This document shows positions 1-5,292 of a stretch of 5,354 nucleotides of DNA, in pieces (the first letter of the stretch is position 1; every line of letters starts with the position of its first letter). This stretch comes from Bacteroidales bacterium (GTDB taxonomy: Bacteria; Bacteroidota; Bacteroidia; Bacteroidales; UBA7960). The DNA is taken from NCBI GenBank assembly GCA_007132865.1, contig SLNU01000326.1:1-5354 (forward strand), read 5' to 3'. Under the pieces are notes generated by a model. It did not search any database. It worked only from the letters and a program-made list of their open reading frames with translations, and was not told where the DNA came from. A program made the translations under genes and the position numbers.

Positions 1-111
1 ACAGCTTATAACGACGGTGCAAACCGCGGACTGAACGTGCGGGCCTGGGGGGAAATCTGCGAGATTGCCCGTCAGTATCCCAACAGCACCATGTCTACGG
101 AGAAAAGGTAG
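1..111 (+). CDS. 3' end of an unidentified gene (partial)
   Basis: The first frame is open from the window edge for 36 sense codons and ends in TAG at 109-111. The tail reads as ordinary soluble protein, with a stretch NRGLNVRAWGEICEIARQYP that could form an amphipathic helix. The other two forward frames hit stops within a few codons. One reverse frame is also open here but has no convincing start. The gene ends 1 nt before the stop codon of the convergent amidohydrolase, the same tail-to-tail packing seen at the two later gene pairs, which supports it being real. I do not recognise the family from this fragment, and nothing can be said about function. The only in-frame ATG inside the window (91-93) is far too late to be the start. 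Confidence 0.6.
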   Translation, partial: TAYNDGANRGLNVRAWGEICEIARQYPNSTMSTEKR

Positions 112-112
112 C

Positions 113-1963
113 TTAAAGGTTACGGTACACGATCTGCCCGTCCACAATGGTCATCACCACCTCGGTTTCCAGGATTTCCGCATGCGGGATATCCAGCAGG
201 TTGCGGTCGAATACTGTGATGTCTGCCAGTTTCCCGGGAGTAATCGAACCCCGGATATCGTCTTCCAGCGCGGCCAGGGCGTTGTTGATCGTATAGGCAC
301 GGATGGCTTCCTCCACCGATATCCTTTCTTCCGGGAACCAGCCTCCGGGCGGAGTGCCGGCCAGTGTCTTGCGGCTTACCGCTGAATAGATCGAATACCT
401 GGGATGCACATGGTAGATGGCTGCACTGGTCCCTGGCCAGTCCGATCCAAAACTCAGGATGGTGCCATTTTCCAGCAAAGAGCGGAAGGCGTAGGCTCCG
501 CGGCAGCGTTCATGCCCGATGCGTTCTTCCATCCATCGCATATCGTCAGAAATATGATAGGGGTTCACTTCGGCGATTACGTTCAGGTCGTTGAAGCGCG
601 GAAAATCAGATGGCCTGACCACCTGGGCATGGATCACGCGGAACCCGTCCAGTCCGACTCCTTCATCCTTCAGCCGCTCATAAAGATTCAGCATCTCCGC
701 TACGCCCCGGTCGCCAATGGCATGCACGTTCGGCACGAATCCCCCTTCAAGTCCCTCTATGATCAGGCGATGCATCTTTTCCATATTGGCCGTGGCAAAA
801 TCCGGATCGTCTGAGGTATGCCGGCGCCAATGTCCGTAATTACCCGGCTGGTCATCGTATGGCTCAAAGAAGAGCGCTCCGTGGGTGCCCATGATGCCGT
901 CAATATAGCCTTTCAGCGCCCCGAACCTCAGCCAGGCATCTTCTTCATTTATTGTCGGATGGGACCCCATGCCATAGCCCTGTTCTGCCAGCTCCCTGCC
1001 CCGGGTAAGATCCGGCCGCAGCCAGAAGCGACAGGTCAGCTCCCCGTTCTCCTGCAGTTCGGCCAGCCGTTTTTCCTGCTCGGGCACCGAAATATCATGC
1101 ACCTCCACAATGCCGGACTCCCGCAGGGCCTTCAGGGCGGCTCTGTTCTCATCCAACAGCCGCTGGTGTGACTTGGGTGTTCTGGCAGACCTCAGCGCAT
1201 CAAAGGCAGGGGAGGGGTTCAAAATGATCCCGGTCGGCTGGCCATCCACCCCCATTACCATTCCCTCCAAAGGCTGCTCAATTAGTCCCGCTGCCTCCAG
1301 GGCCGCGGTATTGGCTAGCCATTCCCTGTAATCAAACCGGCATACGAAAACCGGGTGTTCGGGTGACAGTTCATCGATCATCCCACGGTTTGGGCGCCAT
1401 GGACCCACCGGCTCGCCTGGGCGGTCAATTCCTGCATCGCCTGACCGATCCGCTCCTGCATCGCTGGTATGCTTAGCCCCTGATTCCGACATCCGGTCTT
1501 CCCCGGCATCCCCCAGGGCCCACTGCTCGTAAGCGCCCCAGAGTCCCTCCGTAATCCACTCCCCTTCATCCAGTATGCCCACCACCCTGGAAATCTCTTC
1601 CCGGAGGCCCGCCTCGTCTGACACAGTCATCAGGTTGGCATCATTGATCAGGGCACCCGCCCGGTTGAAATGCACATGGGCATCGATCATCCCCGGTGTT
1701 ACGAAAGCACCTTGCAGGTCCACCACCTGCGTGTTGTTGCCGGTATATTTTCTGACTTCCCGGTCATGTTGCAGGACCGCCACAATCCGGTTGCCTGTTA
1801 TGACAATAGCCGAAGCCTCAGGGATCTCCGTATCAAGGGTTAATATTCTGCCGTTTTTCAGCACTAGATCGGCTGGTTCCCTGCTTTCCCCGCCGCAGGA
1901 TGTGCAAAGGACGGCCATCGATAACAGGAGCATTACAATCGGGAAAGACCATTTACGAAACAT
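113..1963 (-). CDS. YtcJ-like amidohydrolase family 3 lipoprotein
   Basis: Predicted metal-dependent hydrolase of the amidohydrolase superfamily (Amidohydro_3, YtcJ-like), 616 residues from the chosen start. Visible in order: a signal peptide with a hydrophobic core and TSCGG (Cys23 the likely lipidated residue); the N-terminal beta-sandwich strand ADLVLKNGRILTLD; the metal-binding GMIDAHVHF (His96, His98); KGYIDG near 351-356; HAIGD (His414, Asp418); RVIHAQ (His445); SFGSDWP (Asp508); and a C-terminal PGKLADITVFD return to the sandwich. All core metal-site motifs are present, so it should be active, probably on an amide or cyclic amide; the substrate is unknown. It likely sits on the periplasmic side of a membrane. 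The ATG at 1961-1963 was chosen because it places the signal peptide at the N-terminus. In-frame upstream starts exist at 2023 (ATG) and 2077 (TTG) but would put 20-38 polar residues before the signal. Residues 152-183 are a repeat insertion. Confidence 0.9.
   Translation of the reverse strand: MFRKWSFPIVMLLLSMAVLCTSCGGESREPADLVLKNGRILTLDTEIPEASAIVITGNRIVAVLQHDREVRKYTGNNTQVVDLQGAFVTPGMIDAHVHFNRAGALINDANLMTVSDEAGLREEISRVVGILDEGEWITEGLWGAYEQWALGDAGEDRMSESGAKHTSDAGADRSGDAGIDRPGEPVGPWRPNRGMIDELSPEHPVFVCRFDYREWLANTAALEAAGLIEQPLEGMVMGVDGQPTGIILNPSPAFDALRSARTPKSHQRLLDENRAALKALRESGIVEVHDISVPEQEKRLAELQENGELTCRFWLRPDLTRGRELAEQGYGMGSHPTINEEDAWLRFGALKGYIDGIMGTHGALFFEPYDDQPGNYGHWRRHTSDDPDFATANMEKMHRLIIEGLEGGFVPNVHAIGDRGVAEMLNLYERLKDEGVGLDGFRVIHAQVVRPSDFPRFNDLNVIAEVNPYHISDDMRWMEERIGHERCRGAYAFRSLLENGTILSFGSDWPGTSAAIYHVHPRYSIYSAVSRKTLAGTPPGGWFPEERISVEEAIRAYTINNALAALEDDIRGSITPGKLADITVFDRNLLDIPHAEILETEVVMTIVDGQIVYRNL
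1415..1510 (-). repeat. Four 24-bp tandem repeats inside the amidohydrolase gene
   Basis: Residues 152-183 of the amidohydrolase read as four successive 8-residue units: DAGEDRMS, ESGAKHTS, DAGADRSG, DAGIDRPG. The DNA period is 24 bp. Units three and four share an exact 11-bp word (TCCTGCATCGC on the + strand, 1430-1440 and 1454-1464), while the second unit is the most diverged. The frame is kept, so the array only lengthens a loop between the conserved WGAYEQW and GPWRPNRGMID segments. Confidence 0.75.
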
Positions 1964-2025
1964 TGAAACTAGCCACTGACGGTGGCCGAAAAAAACGCTG
2001 CGGGAAGGATCGGCTTTTTTCATTT

Positions 2026-2057
2026 TTTGGGGGTTTAAAGGGTTTTGGGTAAATTTA
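2026..2057 (+). promoter_or_regulatory. Candidate Bacteroidota promoter for the DUF2784 gene
   Basis: TTTG at 2026-2029 is followed after 20 nt by TAAATTTA at 2050-2057. This resembles the Bacteroidota arrangement TTTG-N19-21-TAnnTTTG, with a mismatch at the last base of the -7 box. It would give a leader of about 20 nt before the ATG at 2083. TAAATTTA is self-complementary, so it could also serve the opposite strand towards the amidohydrolase gene, but no well-spaced -33 element is seen in that direction. Confidence 0.3.
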
Positions 2058-2082
2058 TCAATAAAACATTCAACCAAGCTGT

Positions 2083-2481
2083 ATGCCTGACTGGTTTTTT
2101 CGTTTTCTTGACATTTTCATGCTGGTCTTCCATACCGGCTTCATTGTTTTTATCCTCGTCGGATGGGCCATTCCCCGGCTGCGGGGCCTACACCTTGTAT
2201 GCACCCTGCTCACAGCAGGTTCCTGGTATGTGCTGGGCTTGTTTTACGGCTTGGGATACTGCCCGTTTACGGACTGGCACTGGCAGGTGCTGGCCCGTTT
2301 AGGCCATCATGGACTGCCGTTCTCTTATGTTCAGTACCTGCTAAAAAGAGTGGCCGGCATTTCCGTTTCACCGGAATTTGCAGATACGATAACGGTAGTC
2401 GGACTTTTCATTGCCATGGCGCTTTCCCTGGTTCTGAACTTTAAGCGGCTTGTCGGTTGGTTAAAGCGATTCGGCCGATGA
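2083..2481 (+). CDS. DUF2784 family small membrane protein
   Basis: A 132-residue integral membrane protein. Three or more hydrophobic segments are visible, at about residues 8-30, 35-57 and 101-120. The second is followed by GYCPFTDWHW (59-67), which corresponds to the family hallmark of a Cys-Pro-Leu/Phe-Thr motif, and an early His (His17, LVFHTGFIVF) matches the conserved His of the first helix. These features together point to DUF2784, a family of unknown function. A short basic tail (KRLVGWLKRFGR) ends the protein, probably on the cytoplasmic side. No Shine-Dalgarno sequence precedes the ATG. The gene diverges from the amidohydrolase across 119 nt, and its stop codon lies 3 nt from that of the convergent AhpD-like gene. 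Nothing in the neighbourhood suggests a specific role. Confidence 0.82.
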   Translation: MPDWFFRFLDIFMLVFHTGFIVFILVGWAIPRLRGLHLVCTLLTAGSWYVLGLFYGLGYCPFTDWHWQVLARLGHHGLPFSYVQYLLKRVAGISVSPEFADTITVVGLFIAMALSLVLNFKRLVGWLKRFGR

Positions 2482-2484
2482 CAA

Positions 2485-3045
2485 TCAGTACTTGAACCCT
2501 GAGCCGCCCCCGGCTTCGAGTTCCACGCCCAGGGAAAGCACGATGCGGTTCACGAAGTTGAAATAGGCGATGACCAGCACCACATCCAGGATGGCTTCGT
2601 CTGACAAGCCGGCTTTCCTAAGCATGGCTGTGTGGTCATGCGCTTCGTGCGCCCCGGGATTCAGTGTGAGCAACCGGGCAAAGCGGCACAGGGCCATCTC
2701 ACGCGGATCCAGGGCAAGAGACAGAAAATCGGCAGCCAGGTTCTCCACTTTCTTGGGGTTCTTCCAGTAGTGGTTCAGGGCCTCGCCGTGGTGGGAAATG
2801 CAATAGGGGCATTGATTGGCAGAGGAAACCACCACGGCGATCATTTCCCGTTCGGCACGGCTAAGTTCTGACCGGCTGAACATGACTTCCATGTAGAGGT
2901 CCATATGCTGCCGGATGCTTTCCGGCCTCAAGCTCTGGATCTGGTGCACGGCCGCAATCTTGCCGCGCTTTTCCAGCAGGTCGTCGTATATCTCCTTTAG
3001 CCGTCCTTCGGCCTGTTCCAGGTCTATGGTCTGAATTCTTGGCAT
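2485..3045 (-). CDS. AhpD-like peroxidase-related protein (carboxymuconolactone decarboxylase fold)
   Basis: A 186-residue all-helical protein of the AhpD/CMD superfamily, closest in feel to the uncharacterised peroxidase-related enzymes (TIGR01926 type). The active-site region reads SRAEREMIAVVVSSANQCPY, then CISHHGEA. Aligned on the AhpD proton-relay site, Glu67, Cys79, Cys82 and His86 are all present with the expected spacing; the position of the middle His (His132 in Mycobacterium tuberculosis AhpD) is Tyr81. The CxxC pair suggests a thiol-dependent peroxidase or redox role in the cytoplasm; the electron donor is unknown. No signal peptide is seen. The ATG at 3043-3045 is the natural start: PRIQTIDLEQAEGRLKEIYD is the usual family N-terminus. 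A TATATTTG box lies 28 nt upstream. It converges on the DUF2784 gene with a 3-nt gap and diverges from the patatin gene. Confidence 0.88.
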   Translation of the reverse strand: MPRIQTIDLEQAEGRLKEIYDDLLEKRGKIAAVHQIQSLRPESIRQHMDLYMEVMFSRSELSRAEREMIAVVVSSANQCPYCISHHGEALNHYWKNPKKVENLAADFLSLALDPREMALCRFARLLTLNPGAHEAHDHTAMLRKAGLSDEAILDVVLVIAYFNFVNRIVLSLGVELEAGGGSGFKY

Positions 3046-3072
3046 AATCCATTGAATTGGTGAAACCTAATT

Positions 3073-3080
3073 CAAATATA
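3073..3080 (-). promoter_or_regulatory. -7 promoter element for the AhpD-like gene
   Basis: On the minus strand this reads TATATTTG, an exact match to the Bacteroidota TAnnTTTG element. It lies 28 nt before the ATG, giving a leader of about 20 nt. The nearest TTTG upstream is about 26 nt away, longer than the usual 19-21, so the -33 element is weak. Confidence 0.5.
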
Positions 3081-3123
3081 AGACTTTCACGCTTACCTTC
3101 CCCGGCCAAACCCGAAGAAGATT

Positions 3124-3141
3124 CCTGCGCTCAGTCGCAGG
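3124..3141. other. Inverted repeat just upstream of the patatin gene
   Basis: CCTGCG (3124-3129) and CGCAGG (3136-3141) are perfect complements around a 6-nt centre (CTCAGT), followed by TATTTTAC and then the first candidate ATG at 3152. It could be an operator for either divergent gene or a small hairpin. A terminator role is unlikely, because no + strand gene lies upstream of it. Confidence 0.4.
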
Positions 3142-3151
3142 GTATTTTACT

Positions 3152-3958
3152 ATGCCAACCAATTACATGAAAACAATTTGTAAATTGTATATTGAAAAAA
3201 CCAGTCAGGTGAAAAAGAAAAAAATAGGTTTGGCCCTGGGTGGGGGGGCCGCATTGGGCGCTGCACACATAGGGGTTTTGCATGCCCTGGAAGAAAAAGG
3301 CGTATCCATTACCCACATTGCAGGCACCAGCATCGGATCGCTGATCGCGGCATTGTATGCGTTCGGGAAAACTGTAGACGAAATTAAGGAGATTGCCCTG
3401 GATCTGAGGTGGATGAAGGTCACGGACATTTCCATTTCAAAATTTGCATTGCTTTCCAATGAGAAACTGGGGAAAGTCGTGGAGGAGCATATCGGTGACA
3501 AAAACATTGAAGATGCAGACATTCCCCTGGGAATCGTCGCCACGAATATTTCCACCGGGGAAAAGGTGTTATTGGACAAGGGACCAGTGGCCAGGGCGGT
3601 AATGGCCAGCAGCTGCATTCCCGGATTGTTTGAACCAGTTGAAATGGATGATGTAATGCTGGTCGACGGCGGAATCGTGGAAAACGTGCCCATACAGACG
3701 GTGCTGGACCTCGGGGCGGACTATATCGTCGGGGTGGACCTGCATGCAAAGTTTGCCAATGAAAAGCCGAAGAATATCCTGGACGTGCTGGTCAGTAGCT
3801 TCCATATCACAATGATGGCATCTGCCAAGTTGCAGAACGAAGTGGCCGACTTGATGATCAAACCTGATCTGTCCGACTTTAATTTAACCAATACCGGGCA
3901 GGCGGTGGACCTGATCAGGCAGGGCTACAAGGAAGCCAAAAAGGCTTTGAAGGGATAA
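3152..3958 (+). CDS. Patatin-like phospholipase (RssA/NTE type)
   Basis: A single patatin domain serine hydrolase, up to 268 residues, expected to cleave acyl esters of phospholipids or lysophospholipids with a Ser-Asp dyad. The nucleophile motif is GTSIG (Ser60) and the dyad Asp is in VDGGIVENVP (Asp172). The glycine-rich oxyanion element is LGGGAALGAAHIGVL (residues 29-43), where Leu35 takes the place of the usual Arg or Lys of GGGxRG. Conserved family stretches also include ASSCIPGLFEPV and GADYIVGVDL. There is no signal peptide or membrane anchor, so it is probably cytoplasmic and acts at the inner membrane. The start is uncertain: ATG 3152, ATG 3167 or GTG 3209 all fit. The GTG gives the shortest and most family-like N-terminus (VKKKKIGLALGGG), and none has a clear ribosome site. 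The gene ends 2 nt from the convergent membrane protein gene. Confidence 0.9.
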   Translation: MPTNYMKTICKLYIEKTSQVKKKKIGLALGGGAALGAAHIGVLHALEEKGVSITHIAGTSIGSLIAALYAFGKTVDEIKEIALDLRWMKVTDISISKFALLSNEKLGKVVEEHIGDKNIEDADIPLGIVATNISTGEKVLLDKGPVARAVMASSCIPGLFEPVEMDDVMLVDGGIVENVPIQTVLDLGADYIVGVDLHAKFANEKPKNILDVLVSSFHITMMASAKLQNEVADLMIKPDLSDFNLTNTGQAVDLIRQGYKEAKKALKG

Positions 3959-3960
3959 GA

Positions 3961-4530
3961 TTACAGAACCTTTATCCCTCGTGACGCCAACCATGCGATT
4001 AACAGGCAGAAGGCGATGTCGCCAAGCACAATGGGCAGGATGGCTTTTCTCAGTGGATAGCCAATAAAGGCCAGCGCCCCGCTCAGCATGTTGTTCGGAA
4101 ACGGAGTGGCTGCCATATACAGGAATATCAGGACCTGCACGAATATTTCCCTGAGTCTGCTCACAAACGCAAGGAACCTGTCCAGGTTTTTCTTCCATTT
4201 TTTCCCTGCCCAGTCCCTCGCCGAATAGCCGAAAGCAAAGAAGAGGATGTCGCCGGCTGCCATGCCCAGGCCTATGACCAGTCCGACAATCATCGGATTC
4301 ATTTGTCCGGCAATCAGGGAGATGATCAAAGGGTAGGAGGATATTTTCGTCAGGGAGGTAAAGGCCCCTGCCACGGACAGGAAAAAGGCGATGATCAGGC
4401 TGTTCCTTATGCCTATTGATGCGATCACCTCCTTTGGATTGAAAATAACCAGCATGATAATCAATCCGACAAAAGCCACCAGCAAGAAAACAAACAGGAC
4501 ACGCCGAATCAGGCTTTCAGTGGTTATCAT
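3961..4530 (-). CDS. VTT/DedA-like (SNARE-associated) membrane protein
   Basis: A 189-residue multi-pass membrane protein with hydrophobic segments at about 9-30, 42-60, 66-102 (broken by glycines), 130-150 and 160-182. The glycine-rich GMAAGDILFFAFGYSARD (89-106) resembles the conserved G-x-x-x-GD-x-x-x-Y/F-x-x-G motif of VTT-domain proteins. The later PFPNNMLSGALAFIGYPLRK (143-162) followed by PIVLGD resembles their second conserved re-entrant and helix region. DedA/VTT proteins are linked to lipid flipping and membrane homeostasis; that role here is inferred from family resemblance alone. The basic loop AGKKWKKNLDR (108-118) is probably cytoplasmic. The ATG at 4528-4530 gives a natural N-terminus before the first helix. 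A TATCTTTG box lies 39 nt upstream. The stop codon is 2 nt from that of the convergent patatin gene; both may concern membrane lipids, but they are not co-transcribed. Confidence 0.75.
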   Translation of the reverse strand: MITTESLIRRVLFVFLLVAFVGLIIMLVIFNPKEVIASIGIRNSLIIAFFLSVAGAFTSLTKISSYPLIISLIAGQMNPMIVGLVIGLGMAAGDILFFAFGYSARDWAGKKWKKNLDRFLAFVSRLREIFVQVLIFLYMAATPFPNNMLSGALAFIGYPLRKAILPIVLGDIAFCLLIAWLASRGIKVL

Positions 4531-4569
4531 GGGCGTGTCCTTTGCTATGGGTCAGAATCCTTTGGGCCA

Positions 4570-4577
4570 CAAAGATA
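4570..4577 (-). promoter_or_regulatory. -7 promoter element for the VTT-like gene
   Basis: The minus strand reads TATCTTTG, an exact TAnnTTTG match ending 39 nt before the ATG, so the leader would be about 33 nt. It overlaps a perfect 13-bp palindrome, AAAGAT-A-ATCTTT (4571-4583), which could be a binding site. No TTG is seen at the usual -33 spacing. Confidence 0.45.
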
Positions 4578-4625
4578 ATCTTTCCCAGGCTTATTCAGGG
4601 CAGGCCGCCCACAATAGAAATAAAT

Positions 4626-4633
4626 CAAATATA
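4626..4633 (-). promoter_or_regulatory. Alternative, more distal -7 element for the VTT-like gene
   Basis: The minus strand reads TATATTTG, another exact TAnnTTTG match, with a TTG 15 nt upstream (shorter than the usual spacing). The leader to the ATG would be about 90 nt. The region is AT-rich, so chance matches are more likely here. Confidence 0.3.
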
Positions 4634-4642
4634 TTTTTTTTA

Positions 4643-4680
4643 AATGAACAATAGTTCATTATCTTTGCAATGAACAATAG
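4643..4680 (+). promoter_or_regulatory. Operator-like array: three AATGAAC half-sites around the DUF134 promoter
   Basis: AATGAAC at 4643-4649 and its complement GTTCATT at 4654-4660 form a perfect 18-bp inverted repeat with a 4-nt centre (AATA). A third half-site, AATGAAC at 4669-4675, faces the second across 8 nt. The 12-bp word AATGAACAATAG is repeated exactly at 4643-4654 and 4669-4680. The promoter -7 box (4660-4667) lies between the second and third half-sites, so a bound dimeric repressor would block transcription. The regulator is not known; the HTH protein encoded next is one candidate, and TetR- or MarR-type repressors also bind sites of this shape. Confidence 0.55.
4660..4667 (+). 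promoter_or_regulatory. -7 promoter element for the DUF134-NifX operon
   Basis: TATCTTTG is an exact match to the Bacteroidota TAnnTTTG element, 25 nt before the ATG at 4693, giving a leader of about 19 nt. The -33 position falls in a T-run (4633-4641) rather than a clear TTG, which would suit a regulated promoter. Confidence 0.55.
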
Positions 4681-4692
4681 ATTATATCAAAT

Positions 4693-5268
4693 ATGTCCCC
4701 GAGAAGAAAAAGGTCCAGAAAAATGCTTAATCCGCCTATCATCAAAGGCTTTAAACCTTACGGAAGGGATGCGGGCAAACAGTTGCCGGAACCGGTGAAT
4801 TTGCTTTTTGAGGAGTACGAAGCCTTGCGATTAAGCGATTATGACGGGATGAACCACCTGGAGGCCTCCTTGCTAATGGATGTTTCCAGGCCCACTTTTA
4901 CAAGGATCTATGCTTCGGCCCTGAAAAAAATTGCCCGTGCATTCGTTGAAGGGCGCCCGCTGGTCATCGAAGGTGGGAAGGTGTACTTTGACAGTGACTG
5001 GTACCATTGTATGGACTGTCGTTGTTATTTCAACAACCCGGAAAAGGAAAAGGTGGTGGATCAATGCCCGCTTTGCGGCAAAAAAATGATTGCCAGGTAT
5101 GACAAGGACGATCCCCACCTGGAAAGCCAGCCTGAACAGGACTTGTGCTATTGCCCGCAATGTGGACTGGAGCTGGAACATGAAAAGGGAAAGCCTTGCA
5201 GCAAACAAATATGTTCGCATTGTGGCCACCGTTTGAAAAGGAAGGGGAGTCCGCCCTGCGGTAAATAA
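4693..5268 (+). CDS. DUF134 helix-turn-helix protein with two C-terminal zinc-ribbon-like modules
   Basis: A 191-residue protein of the DUF134 (UPF0251) family, predicted DNA-binding. The DUF134 core spans about 9-98: an N-terminal basic stretch (PRRKRSRK), then FEEYEALRLSDYDGMNHLEA, the recognition-helix region LMDVSRPTFTRIYASALKKI, and the family's closing EGRPLVIEGG. DUF134 proteins are often around 100-130 residues; here a long cysteine-rich tail follows. Cys106-x2-Cys109 with Cys125-x2-Cys128 and Cys154-x2-Cys157 with Cys174-x2-Cys177 look like two four-Cys zinc (or iron) sites, and Cys111, 152, 169 and 189 bring the total to 12. DUF134 genes commonly sit beside NifX/NifB-domain genes, as here, so a role in metal- or redox-responsive control of the operon is inferred. 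The ATG at 4693 matches the usual short basic N-terminus. Confidence 0.88.
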   Translation: MSPRRKRSRKMLNPPIIKGFKPYGRDAGKQLPEPVNLLFEEYEALRLSDYDGMNHLEASLLMDVSRPTFTRIYASALKKIARAFVEGRPLVIEGGKVYFDSDWYHCMDCRCYFNNPEKEKVVDQCPLCGKKMIARYDKDDPHLESQPEQDLCYCPQCGLELEHEKGKPCSKQICSHCGHRLKRKGSPPCGK

Positions 5269-5292
5269 ATGATTAAAATGCTGAGCAAATGA
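5269..5292 (+). other. Seven-codon mini-ORF bridging DUF134 and NifX genes
   Basis: Directly after the DUF134 stop codon (TAA, 5266-5268) comes ATG, encoding MIKMLSK and ending in TGA at 5290-5292, which overlaps the next ATG as ATGA. It could support translation re-initiation and coupling between the two genes. It may equally be chance in an AT-rich spacer. Confidence 0.25.

Noticed and set aside
404..814. A 136-residue + strand open frame opposite the amidohydrolase
   Set aside because: It lies wholly antisense to a gene with all catalytic motifs in place, its translation resembles no family, and it has no promoter or start context of its own. Other + strand frames at 65-385, 818-1171, 1110-1331 and 1575-1979 were rejected for the same reason.
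1964..2077. Longer N-terminus for the amidohydrolase, starting at TTG 2077 or ATG 2023
   Set aside because: These starts place 20-38 polar residues before a lipoprotein signal peptide, which would be unusual. The ATG at 1963 gives a standard signal. The 2023 start (MKKADPS) cannot be fully excluded.
3205..3693. A 162-residue minus-strand open frame opposite the patatin gene
   Set aside because: The translation is low in complexity and rich in Ser, Pro and Thr, as expected from reading a coding strand backwards, and the patatin motifs fix the true frame on the other strand.
4598..4610. GGGC-AGGCC-GCCC as a terminator hairpin
   Set aside because: The stem is only 4 bp, no T-run follows on either strand, and no gene ends here.
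4391..4654. An 87-residue + strand frame ending in the intergenic region before DUF134
   Set aside because: Most of it is antisense to the VTT-like gene, and the rest runs through the promoter and palindrome region. Nothing protein-like is seen.
4670..4692. ATG at 4670 as the start of a leader peptide or of the DUF134 gene
   Set aside because: It is out of frame with DUF134 and falls at or before the expected transcription start, and the sequence is better explained as the third operator half-site.
4873..5229. A 118-residue minus-strand frame opposite the DUF134 gene
   Set aside because: It is a shadow of the cysteine-rich coding region, and the DUF134 and zinc-ribbon motifs establish the + strand.
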